A DNA stretch of 64,000 nucleotides, taken from positions 1 to 64,000 of the forward strand of contig JAEUOZ010000023.1 of assembly GCA_016790225.1 (NCBI GenBank). The letters run 5' to 3'. The notes below the pieces were generated by a model. The model had not been told where the DNA came from. It saw only the letters and a list, made by a program, of their open reading frames with translations, and made no database searches. The stretch is from Rubrivivax sp. GTDB lineage: Bacteria; Pseudomonadota; Gammaproteobacteria; Burkholderiales; Burkholderiaceae. Both the position numbers and the translations under genes were made by a program. Below are positions 24,061 through 35,500 of the stretch, piece after piece (the first letter of the stretch is position 1; each line of letters begins with the position of its first letter).

Positions 24061-26094
24061 TCAGCGTGTCGCGCCCGGCGCCGGCCGCACGGGGATGCGC
24101 TGCGCTTCGGTCCACTCCAGCAGTCGCTCCAGGGCATCGGCGCGCAGATCGCTGTCTTCGCCGCGGGTGTCGATGATGGTGGGCTTGAGCAGGATGACGA
24201 GTTCGCGTTTCTCTGACAGGCGGCTGGTCTGTCCGCCCAGGATCTTGCGCAAGGGTTGTGAGACCAGGCCGGGCAGGCCGCTCTCTTCGTAGGCGCTGGC
24301 CTGGCGCATCAGGCCGCCGATGGCGATGATCTGGCCGTCGCGCGCGCGCACCACGGCGTCGCTCTCGTTCACGTCGCTGCTGGCCAGCGGCAGCGTGAAG
24401 CTGCCCTGCGTGCCGAGGTTCAGCACCTTGTTGCGCTCGCTGACCGTGCTCACCGCCGGGTGCACGTGCAGCGTGATGAAGCCGTTGCCGTCGATGTGCG
24501 GCGTCACGTCCAGCGAGATGCCGGAAAAGAAGGGCTGCACGGTGATGTTCGGGCTGCTGGAGCTGGTGTTGCCCACCGGCGTGGTGGTGGTGGAGACGTT
24601 GGTGACGAAGAAGTCGTCCGTGCCCACCTTGAGCACCGCCTTCTGGTTGTTCATGGTGGCGATGCGCGGGCTGGACAGCACCTGCGTGTTGCCCTGCGTG
24701 CCCAGAAAGTCCAGCACGGCGGCGAAGTTGCTGGTCTGGAAGGCCAGGCCCAGCAGCGCGCCGGGTGTCCCGGAAGCCAGATCCAGCGCCTGGCCGGCCA
24801 GGCTGCTGAGCTGGCCGTTGCCGATGGCGCCGGTGGGCGACAGGCGTGCGCCGGGCGAGAGCACGCCGGTGCTCAGGCCGCTGTTGTTCCCAACGCGGAA
24901 GGCCGCCCAATTGACGCCGCTGCGCTCGCTGTCGCGCAGCTGCACCTCGACGATCTTGGCCTCCAGCATCACCTGCCGCTGCACGGCCAGGCGCGTGGTC
25001 TCCAGGTAGTTGGCCACGGTGCGCAGCTCGCGCGGCATGGCGCGCACGACGATGTTGCCGGTCTGCGGCGAGACGACCACGTTGCGGCCTTCCTTTTCGC
25101 CCACCAGCAGCTTGATGGTGGCTTCGATCTCCAGCCACAGGTCATTGCGCTGCGAGGTGCTGACACGGCTGGACTCGGAGGCTCCGCCCCCGGTGCTGCC
25201 AGTGCTGCCCGTGCCGTTGCTGCCGCCCGAAGCGCTGCTGCCGCCGCCCCCGCTGCCGGTGATGCCGCCGCTGACGACCCGCAGGTCGCTGCGGCCCTGA
25301 CGGTTGAACGAAGGGTAGTCGACCGTGAAGATGCGGGTCTGCAACTGCGCCGGGCTGACGACGATGTGCCGGCCGATGACCTTGTATTCCAGGTTGTGCA
25401 GCTCGCGCAGCAGCTCCAGCGCTTCGCGCAAGGTCACGTCTTTCAGCGAGATGCTGATCGGGCCCTTGACACCCGGATCCACGGCCACGGACAACGGGGT
25501 CTCGGACAGCAGCGCGAGAAACAGCGCCTCGGGCGAGGCGCCGTTGAGCACGACCGAGAAGCGCTTGGGGCTGCGCACGCCGGGCAAGGCCTGGACCTCA
25601 TCGGCCGGTGTGCCGGCCGCGCCTGGCGGGATGGCGGCTGAAGTGGCGGCTGAAGGAGCGCCCGAATTCGCGCCTGAAGCAGCGGCCACAGCGGACGCGC
25701 CGGCACCGGCGGTAGCGCCGGCCGGCGACGCTGACGCGGGCGCATCGCCCGCGGCCTTGCTGGCGTCCGTCGCGGGGCCGGTGCTGGCCGTGGTGCCCGA
25801 GGCCGGCGCCGCGTTGCCGTTGGCCTTGGCAGCCGCGTTGCCATTGCCATTGCCATTGCCGTTGCCGTTGCCGTTCCCATTGCCGTTGCTGCCACCGCTG
25901 AGCAGTTGATGGATGGCAGGCAGCAGCGCCTTGACGCTGGGGGTCTGCGCCGGGCGGCTGGCGGCATCTGGGGCCTTGCCGGCGTCCGCCTCGGTACCGA
26001 AGCCGCCGGGCAGCGTGCTGCAAGCCGACAGCGCGAAGCAGCACAGCAGGCCGCCGATGAGCGGGCGGGGGAAGCTGCGAAGGGTGTCAGTCAT
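24061..26094 (-). CDS. mshL: MSHA pilus secretin (MshL-like)
   Basis: Protein of 677 residues that forms the outer-membrane pore of the pilus. Lipoprotein signal FALSACSTLPG. A low-complexity linker includes a Gly-Asn run (DNA about 25846-25895) and an Ala-rich stretch. A secretin/STN part (LRELHNLEYKVIGRHIVVSP; DYPSFNRQGRSDLRVVSGG) is followed by the C-terminal secretin gate (VMLEAKIVEVQLRDSERSGV; VLSSPRIATMNNQKAVLKVG; ELVILLKPTIIDTRG). ATG 26094 overlaps the mshK stop as ATGA and opens with a proper signal. It is the last gene of the operon-like minus-strand block. Confidence 0.87.
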   Translation of the reverse strand: MTDTLRSFPRPLIGGLLCCFALSACSTLPGGFGTEADAGKAPDAASRPAQTPSVKALLPAIHQLLSGGSNGNGNGNGNGNGNGNGNAAAKANGNAAPASGTTASTGPATDASKAAGDAPASASPAGATAGAGASAVAAASGANSGAPSAATSAAIPPGAAGTPADEVQALPGVRSPKRFSVVLNGASPEALFLALLSETPLSVAVDPGVKGPISISLKDVTLREALELLRELHNLEYKVIGRHIVVSPAQLQTRIFTVDYPSFNRQGRSDLRVVSGGITGSGGGGSSASGGSNGTGSTGSTGGGASESSRVSTSQRNDLWLEIEATIKLLVGEKEGRNVVVSPQTGNIVVRAMPRELRTVANYLETTRLAVQRQVMLEAKIVEVQLRDSERSGVNWAAFRVGNNSGLSTGVLSPGARLSPTGAIGNGQLSSLAGQALDLASGTPGALLGLAFQTSNFAAVLDFLGTQGNTQVLSSPRIATMNNQKAVLKVGTDDFFVTNVSTTTTPVGNTSSSSPNITVQPFFSGISLDVTPHIDGNGFITLHVHPAVSTVSERNKVLNLGTQGSFTLPLASSDVNESDAVVRARDGQIIAIGGLMRQASAYEESGLPGLVSQPLRKILGGQTSRLSEKRELVILLKPTIIDTRGEDSDLRADALERLLEWTEAQRIPVRPAPGATR

Positions 26095-26933
26095 GGCGGT
26101 GATGGGCCCGTGGGGCGGGCCGCGGTGGTGTCGGCTGGAGGCGCCGGCTGAGGAGCCGGTGTGAGCGTGCGGGCGTCGATCCCGTCGTGTGCGGGCTTGC
26201 GGGCGTTTGGCGACGCACGGGGCTTGCGTCGGCTGGGTGCGGGTTCTGCCGCGGCACTGCTGACGGCGGAAGCACCGCCCGCTGCCAACGCGGCGGCCGA
26301 GGCCGGGGCGGGAGAGGGAACCAGCTGCGGCAGCAGGTGAAGCGCTTGAGCCGATCGTGCACCCTGCGCTGTCGTCTGCAGCCTCACGCTCAGCGGATCG
26401 ATCGCGATGAGCGTCTGCTTGCCCAGGCGAGCGCCCGGTTTCAGCCACTGGTCGTCAAACAGCGCATGCCACTGGCCCTGGCTGTCCTGGCGGATGGCCA
26501 GCAGGCGCGCGCCGTTCTCGGCACGCGCGATCTCGTCGGTTTCGGGCGTGGCTGCGGCGGCAGGGCCCGGGCTGCCGCGGCTGGCGGCGCGCTCGGCGCT
26601 CTCTGCGGGCAGCGGCACCGGGATGCGCTGCGTGCCGGGGGGCGGCAGGGCGATCGGGCGCAAGGCGCTGCCATCGCTGGCCGGGCGTGCCGGCTGGGGC
26701 TGGGCGCTGGCCGGCGGCCCGCCCAGCGGGCGCATCGGATCGGCCAGCGCGGGTGCATTGGCAAGGCCTGCCGCCGCGGCGGCCAGGGCGAGCCAGGGGC
26801 GGCAGGATGACAGCCTTGCGAGCCACGGCCGGAACGAGCGCCGCAAGACGCTTGCCAGGCCGTCCTTTGGCAAGGGCGCGTGCTGCCTGGGCAGCCCAAG
26901 CCGCTCAAGCAGACCGTTGGTCACGCCGTTCAT
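26091..26933 (-). CDS. mshK: MshK-like pilus assembly protein
   Basis: Protein of 280 residues. A membrane segment near the N-terminus (WLALAAAAAGLANAPALADP) is followed by the DPMRPLG motif typical of MshK, a Pro/Ala-rich linker, then the conserved core LLAIRQDSQGQWHALFDDQW, GARLGKQTLIAIDPLSVRLQ and a long low-complexity tail. MshK proteins are short periplasmic partners of the secretin; this one is longer, owing to the tail. GGGGGAG precedes the ATG at 26933, which overlaps the mshJ stop. Confidence 0.72.
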   Translation of the reverse strand: MNGVTNGLLERLGLPRQHAPLPKDGLASVLRRSFRPWLARLSSCRPWLALAAAAAGLANAPALADPMRPLGGPPASAQPQPARPASDGSALRPIALPPPGTQRIPVPLPAESAERAASRGSPGPAAAATPETDEIARAENGARLLAIRQDSQGQWHALFDDQWLKPGARLGKQTLIAIDPLSVRLQTTAQGARSAQALHLLPQLVPSPAPASAAALAAGGASAVSSAAAEPAPSRRKPRASPNARKPAHDGIDARTLTPAPQPAPPADTTAARPTGPSPP

Positions 26934-27634
26934 GAAGCACTCCCCCAGGTCGGGCTCAGGCTGATGGCCTGGGCCTTCAGGGTCAGGCGGATCGCGGGCC
27001 AGTCGCTGCTGTCCAGCGAGAAGCTGGTCCACTGCAGCGAAGGCGCTTCCTTCTCGATGTGCGCCACCAGGCGCTGCAGGTCGCTGTAGGGGCCGCTGAC
27101 GGTCAGGCTCAGCGGCAGCCGGTAGACACGTCGGCCCGCGAGGGTCGCGCCAGCGCTCGCACCCGGCGCCGCGCCCGCGCTGCCGCCAGGCGCTGATCCG
27201 GGCAGGCCGCTGCCACCCACGGCCAGCGAGGCATCGGGCGAGAGCTCCAGCGCCACCAGGCGCAGGCTGCCCATCTGCCCGGTCACGGTGCGCAGCACGC
27301 GCGGCAGTTCCAGCGTCTGGCGGCCCAGGCGATCGCTGGCCTCCTGGGCGGCCTGCAGCCGCTCGCGCAGCGCCGCTTCCTGATCGCGCAAACGCTGCAG
27401 ATCAGCGGCTGCGAGCGGGGTGCCCGGCGCGGCCTTGTCCAGGGCATCCTGGCGCGTGGCCAGTTCGGTGGCGGCGCGGCGCGTGCGCTTTTCCAGCGGC
27501 GCCGTCCACAGGGTGTCCAGCAGCACCAGGATGACGGCAATGCCGCCCCCCAGCAGCATCCAGCGCTCGCGCGGCGGGCGCAATCGCCACCAGGCGCGCA
27601 GCGGCTCGACGGAGGGCAGGCTCAGGCGCTTCAC
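26930..27634 (-). CDS. mshJ: MshJ/PilO-like inner-membrane pilus protein
   Basis: Protein of 234 residues. One N-terminal helix (WMLLGGGIAVILVLLDTLW), a coiled coil (QRLRDQEAALRERLQAAQEA), then a periplasmic ferredoxin-like part (RRVYRLPLSLTVSGPYSDLQ, LQWTSFSLDSSDWPAIRLTL). It belongs to the alignment subcomplex linking the cytoplasmic ATPase to the secretin. Stop and start overlaps (ATGA) tie it to both neighbours. Confidence 0.82.
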   Translation of the reverse strand: MKRLSLPSVEPLRAWWRLRPPRERWMLLGGGIAVILVLLDTLWTAPLEKRTRRAATELATRQDALDKAAPGTPLAAADLQRLRDQEAALRERLQAAQEASDRLGRQTLELPRVLRTVTGQMGSLRLVALELSPDASLAVGGSGLPGSAPGGSAGAAPGASAGATLAGRRVYRLPLSLTVSGPYSDLQRLVAHIEKEAPSLQWTSFSLDSSDWPAIRLTLKAQAISLSPTWGSAS

Positions 27635-28233
27635 GGTGAGCTGGCCGCGGGGCTGGCGGGTCTGGCGGTGTCGGCCGCGGGCCGGGGCAGGGTGCGCAGC
27701 GTGAAGTGCAGCAGGCCGCTGCGCTCCTTGTCTTCGCGCAGTTCCAGGGCCCGCGCCAGCAGGCCGCGGAAGCTGTCGTGGCGCTCCCAGGCGCCCAGGT
27801 AGCGCGTCACGGCTTCGGGGTTGAGCGCCTGACCGTCAAGCGTGGCCACGCCGTCACGGCCGACCTCGGCCCGCAGCACGCCCACGTCGCTGCTGCCCAG
27901 GGCCGCCAGGGCCTCCAGCCACAGGGCCGGCGTCAGGCGCGCGGCCTCGCTGCCGGCACCGGGCGACAGTTCGGCCTCCAGGCGCTCGGCCTGGCGTCGC
28001 AGATCGGCCAGCAGCTCGGCAGACGGGGGCTTGAGCGCGGCGCCCGCGGCGGCCTGTCGCTCGGCCAGGCGCTGCAGATCGGCGCTGGTCTTGTGCGTCT
28101 GCTGCAGCTGCCGCTGAAGTGAAGCGCCATGCAGCCCCAGCAGGGTGAGCCCGGCCGCCAGCACCGCGCCGGCGATGAAGAAGCTGGCGTCGCGGCGGGG
28201 CAGCAGGCGAGGGGCGTCGAACAGTTCGATCAT
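27631..28233 (-). CDS. PilN/MshI2-like inner-membrane pilus protein
   Basis: Protein of 200 residues starting MIELFDAPRLLPRRDASFFI. The cytoplasmic N-terminus, single helix (FFIAGAVLAAGLTLLGLHGA) and coiled-coil periplasmic domain fit PilN-type proteins. The start at 28233 overlaps the preceding stop as TGATG, preferred over an ATG 15 bases upstream. It should contact the PilM-like protein encoded just upstream. Confidence 0.78.
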   Translation of the reverse strand: MIELFDAPRLLPRRDASFFIAGAVLAAGLTLLGLHGASLQRQLQQTHKTSADLQRLAERQAAAGAALKPPSAELLADLRRQAERLEAELSPGAGSEAARLTPALWLEALAALGSSDVGVLRAEVGRDGVATLDGQALNPEAVTRYLGAWERHDSFRGLLARALELREDKERSGLLHFTLRTLPRPAADTARPASPAASSP

Positions 28234-29450
28234 CACTGCAGCGCCCATTCGTCGGCCGGTCGCGAGGCCCGTCCCGGGTCTTGCGGGGCGGCGGCATCCG
28301 GCCCGCGGGGCTGCGCAGCATCGGGCGCGCGGCCACCCGGCGAAGGCGCCGCTGGCGCCTGTGCGCCTGCGCCCTTGCCCGCGCCTGTTCCTGCGCCTGT
28401 GCCCGCGCTTGACGGGTCTGCCGCCGCGGCTGGCGAGCCGGGGGCTCCCAGCGCGGCCAGGGCGCCCGCGCGTGCCGCGGCGCTCTGGCCCTGCAGCAGC
28501 CGGCTGGCCGCCACGCAGGCCAGCGCATGCAGGTCTTCGTGGGCGTTCAGCGTCGGCCGGGCGGCCGCGTCGATCTCGAAAGCCCGCGCCAGCTCGAAGC
28601 GCCTCGCCGGCAGCGGCAGCGCACTGGCCACGGCCTCGAAGCCCTCGCCAGAGATCGAGGGCAGGCTCAGCAGCACATGCCGCAAGGCCAGCATCGTGGC
28701 CTGGCGCTCGAAGACATCCACGGTGCGCTGCACGTGCAGCGCCAGCGTGTCGCGGTAGTCGGCGTCATCGCTCGGGTGATTCTGCGGCAGGGCCAGCGTG
28801 CGAAGGGCGCAGAAGCGTCCCTGCCACATCAGGGCGATGCACAGGCTGCCGGTGGCCGGGGCCAGCACCACGCAGGCTTCCTGCGGGCCGGCCTGCAAAT
28901 GCAGCATGCCCAGCAGTGCGCTGTCGATGACGTCGATGGCCCTCACCTCCAGCCGGGCCTGGCGCAGGCGCGCCAGCTGCGCCTGGACGGGCGCCAGCGG
29001 TGCGGAGATGGCCAGCATCTGGTGGCGTGCCGCGCTGCCCGTCTGTGGCAGCTCCAAGGCGGTGCACAGCAGCTGATCGGGATCGATATCCTGCGCCGCC
29101 GCCGCGGGCCAGCGCGCCGCGATGCCCAGCTCGGCCTCGGGCACCTGGGGGCGGTCCAGCGTGAGCAAGTGGCGCGCGGCGGTGCCCAGCACCAGCAGCG
29201 GCTGGCTGCCTGCGGCCAGCTTGCGCCAGCCGGGCAGCACCTCGGGCCCGCCGGCACTGGCGGCGCGGATGTGCAGCGCGCCTGAGGCGCTGGCTTCCAC
29301 ACGCACGGCCAGGCAGCGATCACCCGCCATCACCGCGGTGATCGCCGAGCCGCGCCGGCCTTGCAGGCGCGGCCATCCGGGCAGGACGCCCGGAGAGCGC
29401 GCCAGCCAGGCCCGTGCCTTGTCCACGATCCCGTTCATGACCGGGATCAT
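28233..29450 (-). CDS. mshI: MshI/PilM-like pilus assembly protein
   Basis: Protein of 405 residues with an actin-like PilM/MshI arrangement: CLAVRVEASASGALHIRAA near the start, AIDVIDSALLGMLHLQ and ACVVLAPATGSLCIALMWQG in the middle, and a helical C-terminus ending in an Ala/Pro-rich tail. It would be the cytoplasmic platform protein of the alignment complex. Start 29450 has no strong ribosome-binding site; ATG 29438 is equally possible. An 87-base gap separates it from mshQ. Confidence 0.75.
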   Translation of the reverse strand: MIPVMNGIVDKARAWLARSPGVLPGWPRLQGRRGSAITAVMAGDRCLAVRVEASASGALHIRAASAGGPEVLPGWRKLAAGSQPLLVLGTAARHLLTLDRPQVPEAELGIAARWPAAAAQDIDPDQLLCTALELPQTGSAARHQMLAISAPLAPVQAQLARLRQARLEVRAIDVIDSALLGMLHLQAGPQEACVVLAPATGSLCIALMWQGRFCALRTLALPQNHPSDDADYRDTLALHVQRTVDVFERQATMLALRHVLLSLPSISGEGFEAVASALPLPARRFELARAFEIDAAARPTLNAHEDLHALACVAASRLLQGQSAAARAGALAALGAPGSPAAAADPSSAGTGAGTGAGKGAGAQAPAAPSPGGRAPDAAQPRGPDAAAPQDPGRASRPADEWALQ

Positions 29451-29537
29451 TCCGCGCCATGCGTCACGACGATCGGTCGAACATGGCCCGCTTGAGGCTT
29501 CAGTTTGGTGCAGGGCGCGCGCAGGCGGCGCCCGGGC

Positions 29538-32500
29538 TTACCAGATCTCGCGGCGCAGGGTGGGATCGCGCTGCGGCAGGCCCCAGGTGGCCATGTTCGA
29601 AGGGCCCGCACTGCCGCTGCCGCCCAGCAGCCAGGGCAGGCCCATGGGCTGCAAGGCGGCCGGTGTGCTGCCGTTGCAGCTTTGGCCGCTGGCGGCTTCG
29701 CCGGCCAGGTGCAGGCGCAGACGGCCGGTGGCACCGCCCGGGCTGGCGGGCAGGCTGATCCAGGCGCGACCGCCGCGCGTGGTGACCGATGCCGCGGCCG
29801 GCGAGGCGCAGACACCGGCCGTGCTGAAGATGCCCGAGGCATCGCTCACGCCCAGCTGCTGCGGCTGCAGCGTGACGCAGCCCAGGTCTTCGGTCATCGT
29901 CACCCAGCCGGCATCCGTCCAGCGCTGCAGCTGCATCAGCGCGCGCACGCCGCTGCGCGCATCGCCAAAGGCCGCAGCCAGCGACAGGCGCCCGCTGTGG
30001 AACACGCCGCCCTGGTTGAAGACCACGCTGCCGTCCGCGGCGCTGGCGCTGAGGGTCGGGTTGCCGGCCACGCCGGCCTCGCTGGCATCGGTGACGGTGG
30101 CGCTCCAGGTCCAGCCGGGCGTCACACTGGCCTGCACCGTGCCGGCGGGCAGATCCAGCAGGAAGCGATCCAGGCCGCCGGCCTCCAGCCGCGCCTGCCC
30201 GCCGCCCAGATCGCTGACCGTGGCGCTGGCGAAGAAGCTGGACAGCGTGGCCGTGCCCGCAGCGCTGACGCCCAGCGCGGGCGCCAGGCTCGAAGCCTGC
30301 AGCTTCATCAGCGCACCGCTCCAGGCCGTGGTCGGCTGAGCCTGGGCGTTGAGGGCCGTGACGGTGACCTGGGGTGTGGTGGCCCAGCCGAAACCCTGGC
30401 CCAGGAAGGTGGCGCCGCTGCCGGGGGCCAGGCAGGCGGCATTGGCGGTGGCCAGCCGGCCGCTGCGCGTGACGCCGATGCTGAAGGCATCGGGCACGAA
30501 GCGGCCCACGTCCTGCGGGTCGGAGACGATCAGCCGCGAGGCCGCCAGCGTGTCGGCGGCATCGACGCTGCCGTAGCTGCTGTCCTGCAGCTGCACGCGG
30601 ATCGCGCCGACCTCGCTGTAGGTGACGCTGTTGTGCACATAGTGTCCGGCGTTGGCGCTGACCTGTCCGCCGCCCAGCACGCCGGCCGGGCAGGCGCCTG
30701 CCTGCGGCAGCGGCAGCACGCAGGCGGCCTGGCTCAGCACCGGGCTGCCGTCGTACTGCGTCATCACGGCGCCGCTGGCATCCAGCGCGCGGGCACGCAG
30801 CGTGAAGGGCCGGCCGGCGCGGTGCACCACGCCGCCGGAGGCGTTGAGGTTGCTCAGCGCGCGGGTGGTGCCGGCGCTGCCGCTGTCGGCATCGCTGGCA
30901 CCCGCGCCGCCCGCCGTGGCACCCCAGGCCAGCTGGGCCGGCAGCGCGGCAAAGGCATCGCTGCTGCAGCTGGTGACCACGCCCGCCGGGCCGTTGAAGA
31001 CCATCTTCAGGCGCATCACGCGTGTGGCCGTGGCCGGCGGCGTGATGCTCACCGAGGTGCGCGCCGTGGCGCTGAAGCTGGCGCTGCCGGCGCTGCCCAG
31101 ATCCACCCAGCTGGCGCGGCAGGAGCCGCTGGCCGCGCCGGAGTCGTCGCGCGCGTCCAGCCAGCTCAGGCTCACGCTGCCGGTGAAGCTGCTGTGCGGG
31201 CCCGTGCCGCTGCTGTCCAGCGCGACCACATGCACCGTGCTGGCCGTGCCCGCCACGCGGCTGCGCAGCACACCGGTGATGCTGCCCGCCACGGTATCGG
31301 GCTCGAAGGCATTGAAGCCGGCGGGAGCCAGCGCCGCCATCGTGGTGCTGATCCAGTTGGCGCTGAATTCGCTGGTGTTGCCGGCCGGGTCCGTGGCGGT
31401 GGCGGTGATGGCGTCGCCCACCACGGCGTCGCCGACGCTGATGGCAAACGTTCCACTGAAGCGGCCGTTGGCATCGGCCGTGAGGGCGCCGAGGTAGCGG
31501 CGGCCTTCGCCGTGGCCCGACGGGTCTGTGTCGCTGACGAAGAATTCCACGCGGGAGCCGGCAAAGATGACCTGGCCGGTGCCGGTGCCGATGGTGCCAA
31601 AGGCGGTGACGGCCGCTCCGTCGTTGGCGATGCCCACCCCGGTGATCACGGGCATGTCCATGCCGTTGTTGGCCTGGGTGGGGTTGGTCAGGCCGTCGTT
31701 GGCGTTGACGCTGCCGTTGCCGTCGAGATCGATGCCCAATTGGCCGTTGCTGCGGATGCTGTTGCGCAGGATGCGGGTGCGCTGCGCCAAGGCGTTAGGG
31801 CTGTTGCGGCTGATGACGATGCCTTGTGTGGTGGCATGGGCGATCAGGTTGCCGGCGCCGTCTTCGGGTCCGCCGATCACCAGATCGTTGAACGGGCCCC
31901 AGGGGCCGTTGGCGATGCCTGCACTGAATCCGCCAATGTTCGCACTGCCGTCGGCACCCACGCCGATCCGGTTGCCCTTGATCCAGCCGCCGGTGGTGGC
32001 CCCACTGCCGTCAGACGTCAGGTTGATGCCGGACGTGCCGCCCCCGGCGATGACGTTGGCCTCGGCAGCCGTGGTGCCGCCGATCTGCAGGCCGGACACC
32101 GCTGACACCCGGATGCCGTGCCAGGCATTGGCCAGGCGCGCATTGCCGTTGGCCGTGGTGCCGATGTAGTTGCCACGGATGCGCGTGTCGTTCGCACCCA
32201 CGCCAACATGAATGCCCGAAGCGTTGCCGCCGGCGGCCGAGATGACGTTGCGTTGCGCGGAGGTGGTTCCGCCAATGAGAGCCCGAGCACCGGTGAGCGC
32301 CACGCCGTGCCCGCCGTTGCCCGAGGCGCTCACGCCTCCCGGTGCCACGCCGATCCAGTTGCCCTGGATCACGGCGTCAGCGCTGTTGACGCTGAGCGCA
32401 TGGCTGTTGAAGCCGGTGATGAGGAAGCCGCGCACCGCAGAAGACGGTGCGTTGAGCACCAGGCCGCTGACACCGCTGCCCGCACTGGCGCCATGCAGGC

Positions 32501-35500
32501 GCACCAGCGGGTCGAGTGTCCAGCCGGCCTGCGTCTGCGCGTCGATCTGCATGGGGTTGGTGACCGCCGGCAAGGCACTGGCCGGGTTGATCGTGCAGGC
32601 GGCCTGCCCGGCCGCCGAGCACCCCGGCAGTGCGAAGCTGATGGTGGGCGCGCTGCTCTGCGCCGGCAGGGCATTGAACTCCCCCAACGCTGCACGCAAG
32701 GTGCACACCCCACCCGCCGTGGCGCACAGGCCATCGCCGAGGTTGGCGTCCAACGCATCGCCGTTGTCATTGACCACCATGTCCACCACCAGGTTGGCGA
32801 AGTTGGCGCCGAACTCGCTGGTGTTGCCCGCGGCGTCTGTTGCCGTTCCTGTCAGCCGCGTGCCCACGCGCAGCACGGCCACCGGCATGGTCACCGTGCC
32901 GCTGAAGTTGCCGTTGGCATCCGTCGTCACAAAGCCCAGGTAGCTGCGGCCTTCGCCGAAGCCGGTGCTGTCGTTGTCGCTTTCGAAGATCTCCACGCGG
33001 GCGTTGGCAAAGGCGCTCTGGCCGGCGGCGCTGCCCACGTAGCCGGCCACGGTGAGCTGGTTGCCGCGGGCGCGGGCGCTGGTGAAGACCGGGTGGTCCA
33101 TGCCCTGGTTCACGCCGCTGCCTTTGCTTCCATCGTTCGTGGTCACGCCTTCCGCGCTGCCGTCCATGGTGCCTGTATTCTTCAGGTCGATGCCCAGATG
33201 GGTGTTGCCGAACATGGAGTTGCCCAGCATCTGAACCCCTGTAACGGGACCAAAGCGCGGCTCCACCAGCACCCCCGCACGGGCACTGCTGGCAATGACG
33301 TTGCCAGCCCCGGCGGTGGTTCCGCCGATGAGCACGTTGCTGGTGACGTACACGTAGATGCCGCTCCAGCCATTGGGCAGGTTGGTCGAGTTGCCCGCGT
33401 CGCGGCCGATCAAGTTGCCTTGGATCTGGTGGCCATTGCCCGAAACGCCGACGCCGTACGTGGTGTTGCCCGCAACCACGTTGCCGGCCGCTGCGGTAGT
33501 GCCGCCCACCAGCACGTTGCTGGGGTAACTGTTCAGCCCAATGCCTGCGCCGTTGGCAATGACACCAGTGCCCGCTGCATTCAGCCCTACCCAGTTGCCC
33601 TGCACCGTGGACTGCCCGCCACCCGTGAAGTCGATGCCTGTGCCCACGTTGCCGCTGACGATATTGCGCGCGACCGCCGCTGTGCCGCCAATGACGGCGC
33701 CGGTGGCGTTCTGCAGATCGATGCCATTGCCGTTGTTGGCAAGGGCTGCTGTGCCCGCAGCGTTGGTGCCGATGAAGTTGCCTTGCAGGGTGTGGCCGGT
33801 GCCTTCGACGCGCACGCCCGTGTTCGCGTTGCCGCTGATCAGGTTGCCGGCGCCCGCGACGGCGCCACCCACGATGGCGCCGCTCGCTCCGTTGTACAGA
33901 TGCAGGCCGTAGCGCCCATTGGCCAGGGCTGCGGTTCCGGCGGCATTGGTGCCGATCCGGTTGCCCTCAACGCGCAGGCCGACGCCACGGCCGGCGCCCC
34001 CGCCGTCCACCACCACGCCATCCAGCGCATTACCGGCAATCAGGTTGCCTTCGCCGGCGGCGGGGCCACCGACGCGGGTGTTGGCCCCCGAAGCCGAGCC
34101 AAAGGCCAAGTACACGCCATAGCTGGCATTGGGCAAAGCAGCCATGCCGGTGGCATCGGTTCCGATGCGATTGCCCAGGAGTGTGGTGCCGTCCACGGTG
34201 GACAGCACCCCGTACTGCGTGTTGCCCGAGATCTGATTGCCTTCGCCAGCTCCGGCGCCGCCAAGGCGCACGCCAGGTTGCTCAATCACCACCCCGTGCC
34301 CGGCATTTGCCACGGCGGCTGTGCCCGCAGGATTGGTGCCGACGCGGTTGCCGAGGATCACCAGGCCGTTCCCGGCCGGCGCGCCGCTCCACACGTACAC
34401 CCCAAAGCGTTCGTTGCCTGAGATCACGTTGCCCTCGTTGGCGCCGCTGCCGCCTAGCTGGTTGTCCGCCCCTACCAGGACGACCCCGTCTAGGTTGCCC
34501 GGCGCAGCCGCGCCGCCGGGCGTCAAGCCCAGCCAGCTGCCCTGCAGCCGGTTACCGGTGCCGGCAACCCACACCTGGTGCTGCGCCGAGCGATTGACTA
34601 CGAAGCCACGGAGCGTGATGCCCGTGCCGGTCAGGTGAAAGAGGCCGTTGAACGAGCCGGAGGTGTTGCGCCCGTCAACCTCCACGATTGGGCTTGCCAC
34701 CCAACCGGGCTGCGTTTGCGCGTCCATCACCATGGTTGTGGCCAAGTCAGGCAACGGCGTCGCCACCCGAAGTGTGGCAACACCCCCGCTGAAAAGGTTC
34801 ACCGTATTGCGCAGCCCTGCCGCCGAGCTGCCATTGCCGATCATGAACACCACATGCTCCATGCCCGCCGTGCGGCCGGCCACCGCGAGGCTGGCGTCGC
34901 CGCCGAGCGCATTGGCATTCGTGATCACCTGCCGCAGGCTGCCGGCGCCGCTGTCGTTCACGTTGACGACGGTGCTGAAGTTGAAGCCGAAGTCCATGTC
35001 GGCGATGCCGGTCGCGGCGCTCACCTGCACCGTACCGCTGGCGTTGGCGGTGCCGGTGGCGCCGCTGCTGAAGATGCCGGTGCTGGCGTTGGCCGTGGCG
35101 CCGGCTGCGGCGGGGCCGGCATCGGTGGCGGCGGGGTCGCGGCCGCCCACAAAGTCTGTGCGCTCCACGCGCGTGCCCAGCGGCGCATGCGCAAAGTAGG
35201 TGAGCACCGGGCGCAGCGTGCTCACCCAGCCGCTGCGCGAGGAGGCCACCGTCTCGCTCACCACCCGCACCGCGTAGGTGCCCGCGCCCGGCGTGGGCAG
35301 GACGTAGTTGCCACTGGCATCGGTGGTGGTGTGGCTGAGCATGGTCACCACGCCGCCGCTGACGCTGCCGATCTCCACCCGCGCGCCAGCCACCGGCTGC
35401 GCGCCCTGGGCCTGCGCCGTGGCCCAGCCGCGGCCGGCGCCGCCGCCGTAGTTCACATCTTCAAACACCTTACCAGCAACACCACTGGTCACGGTGACGT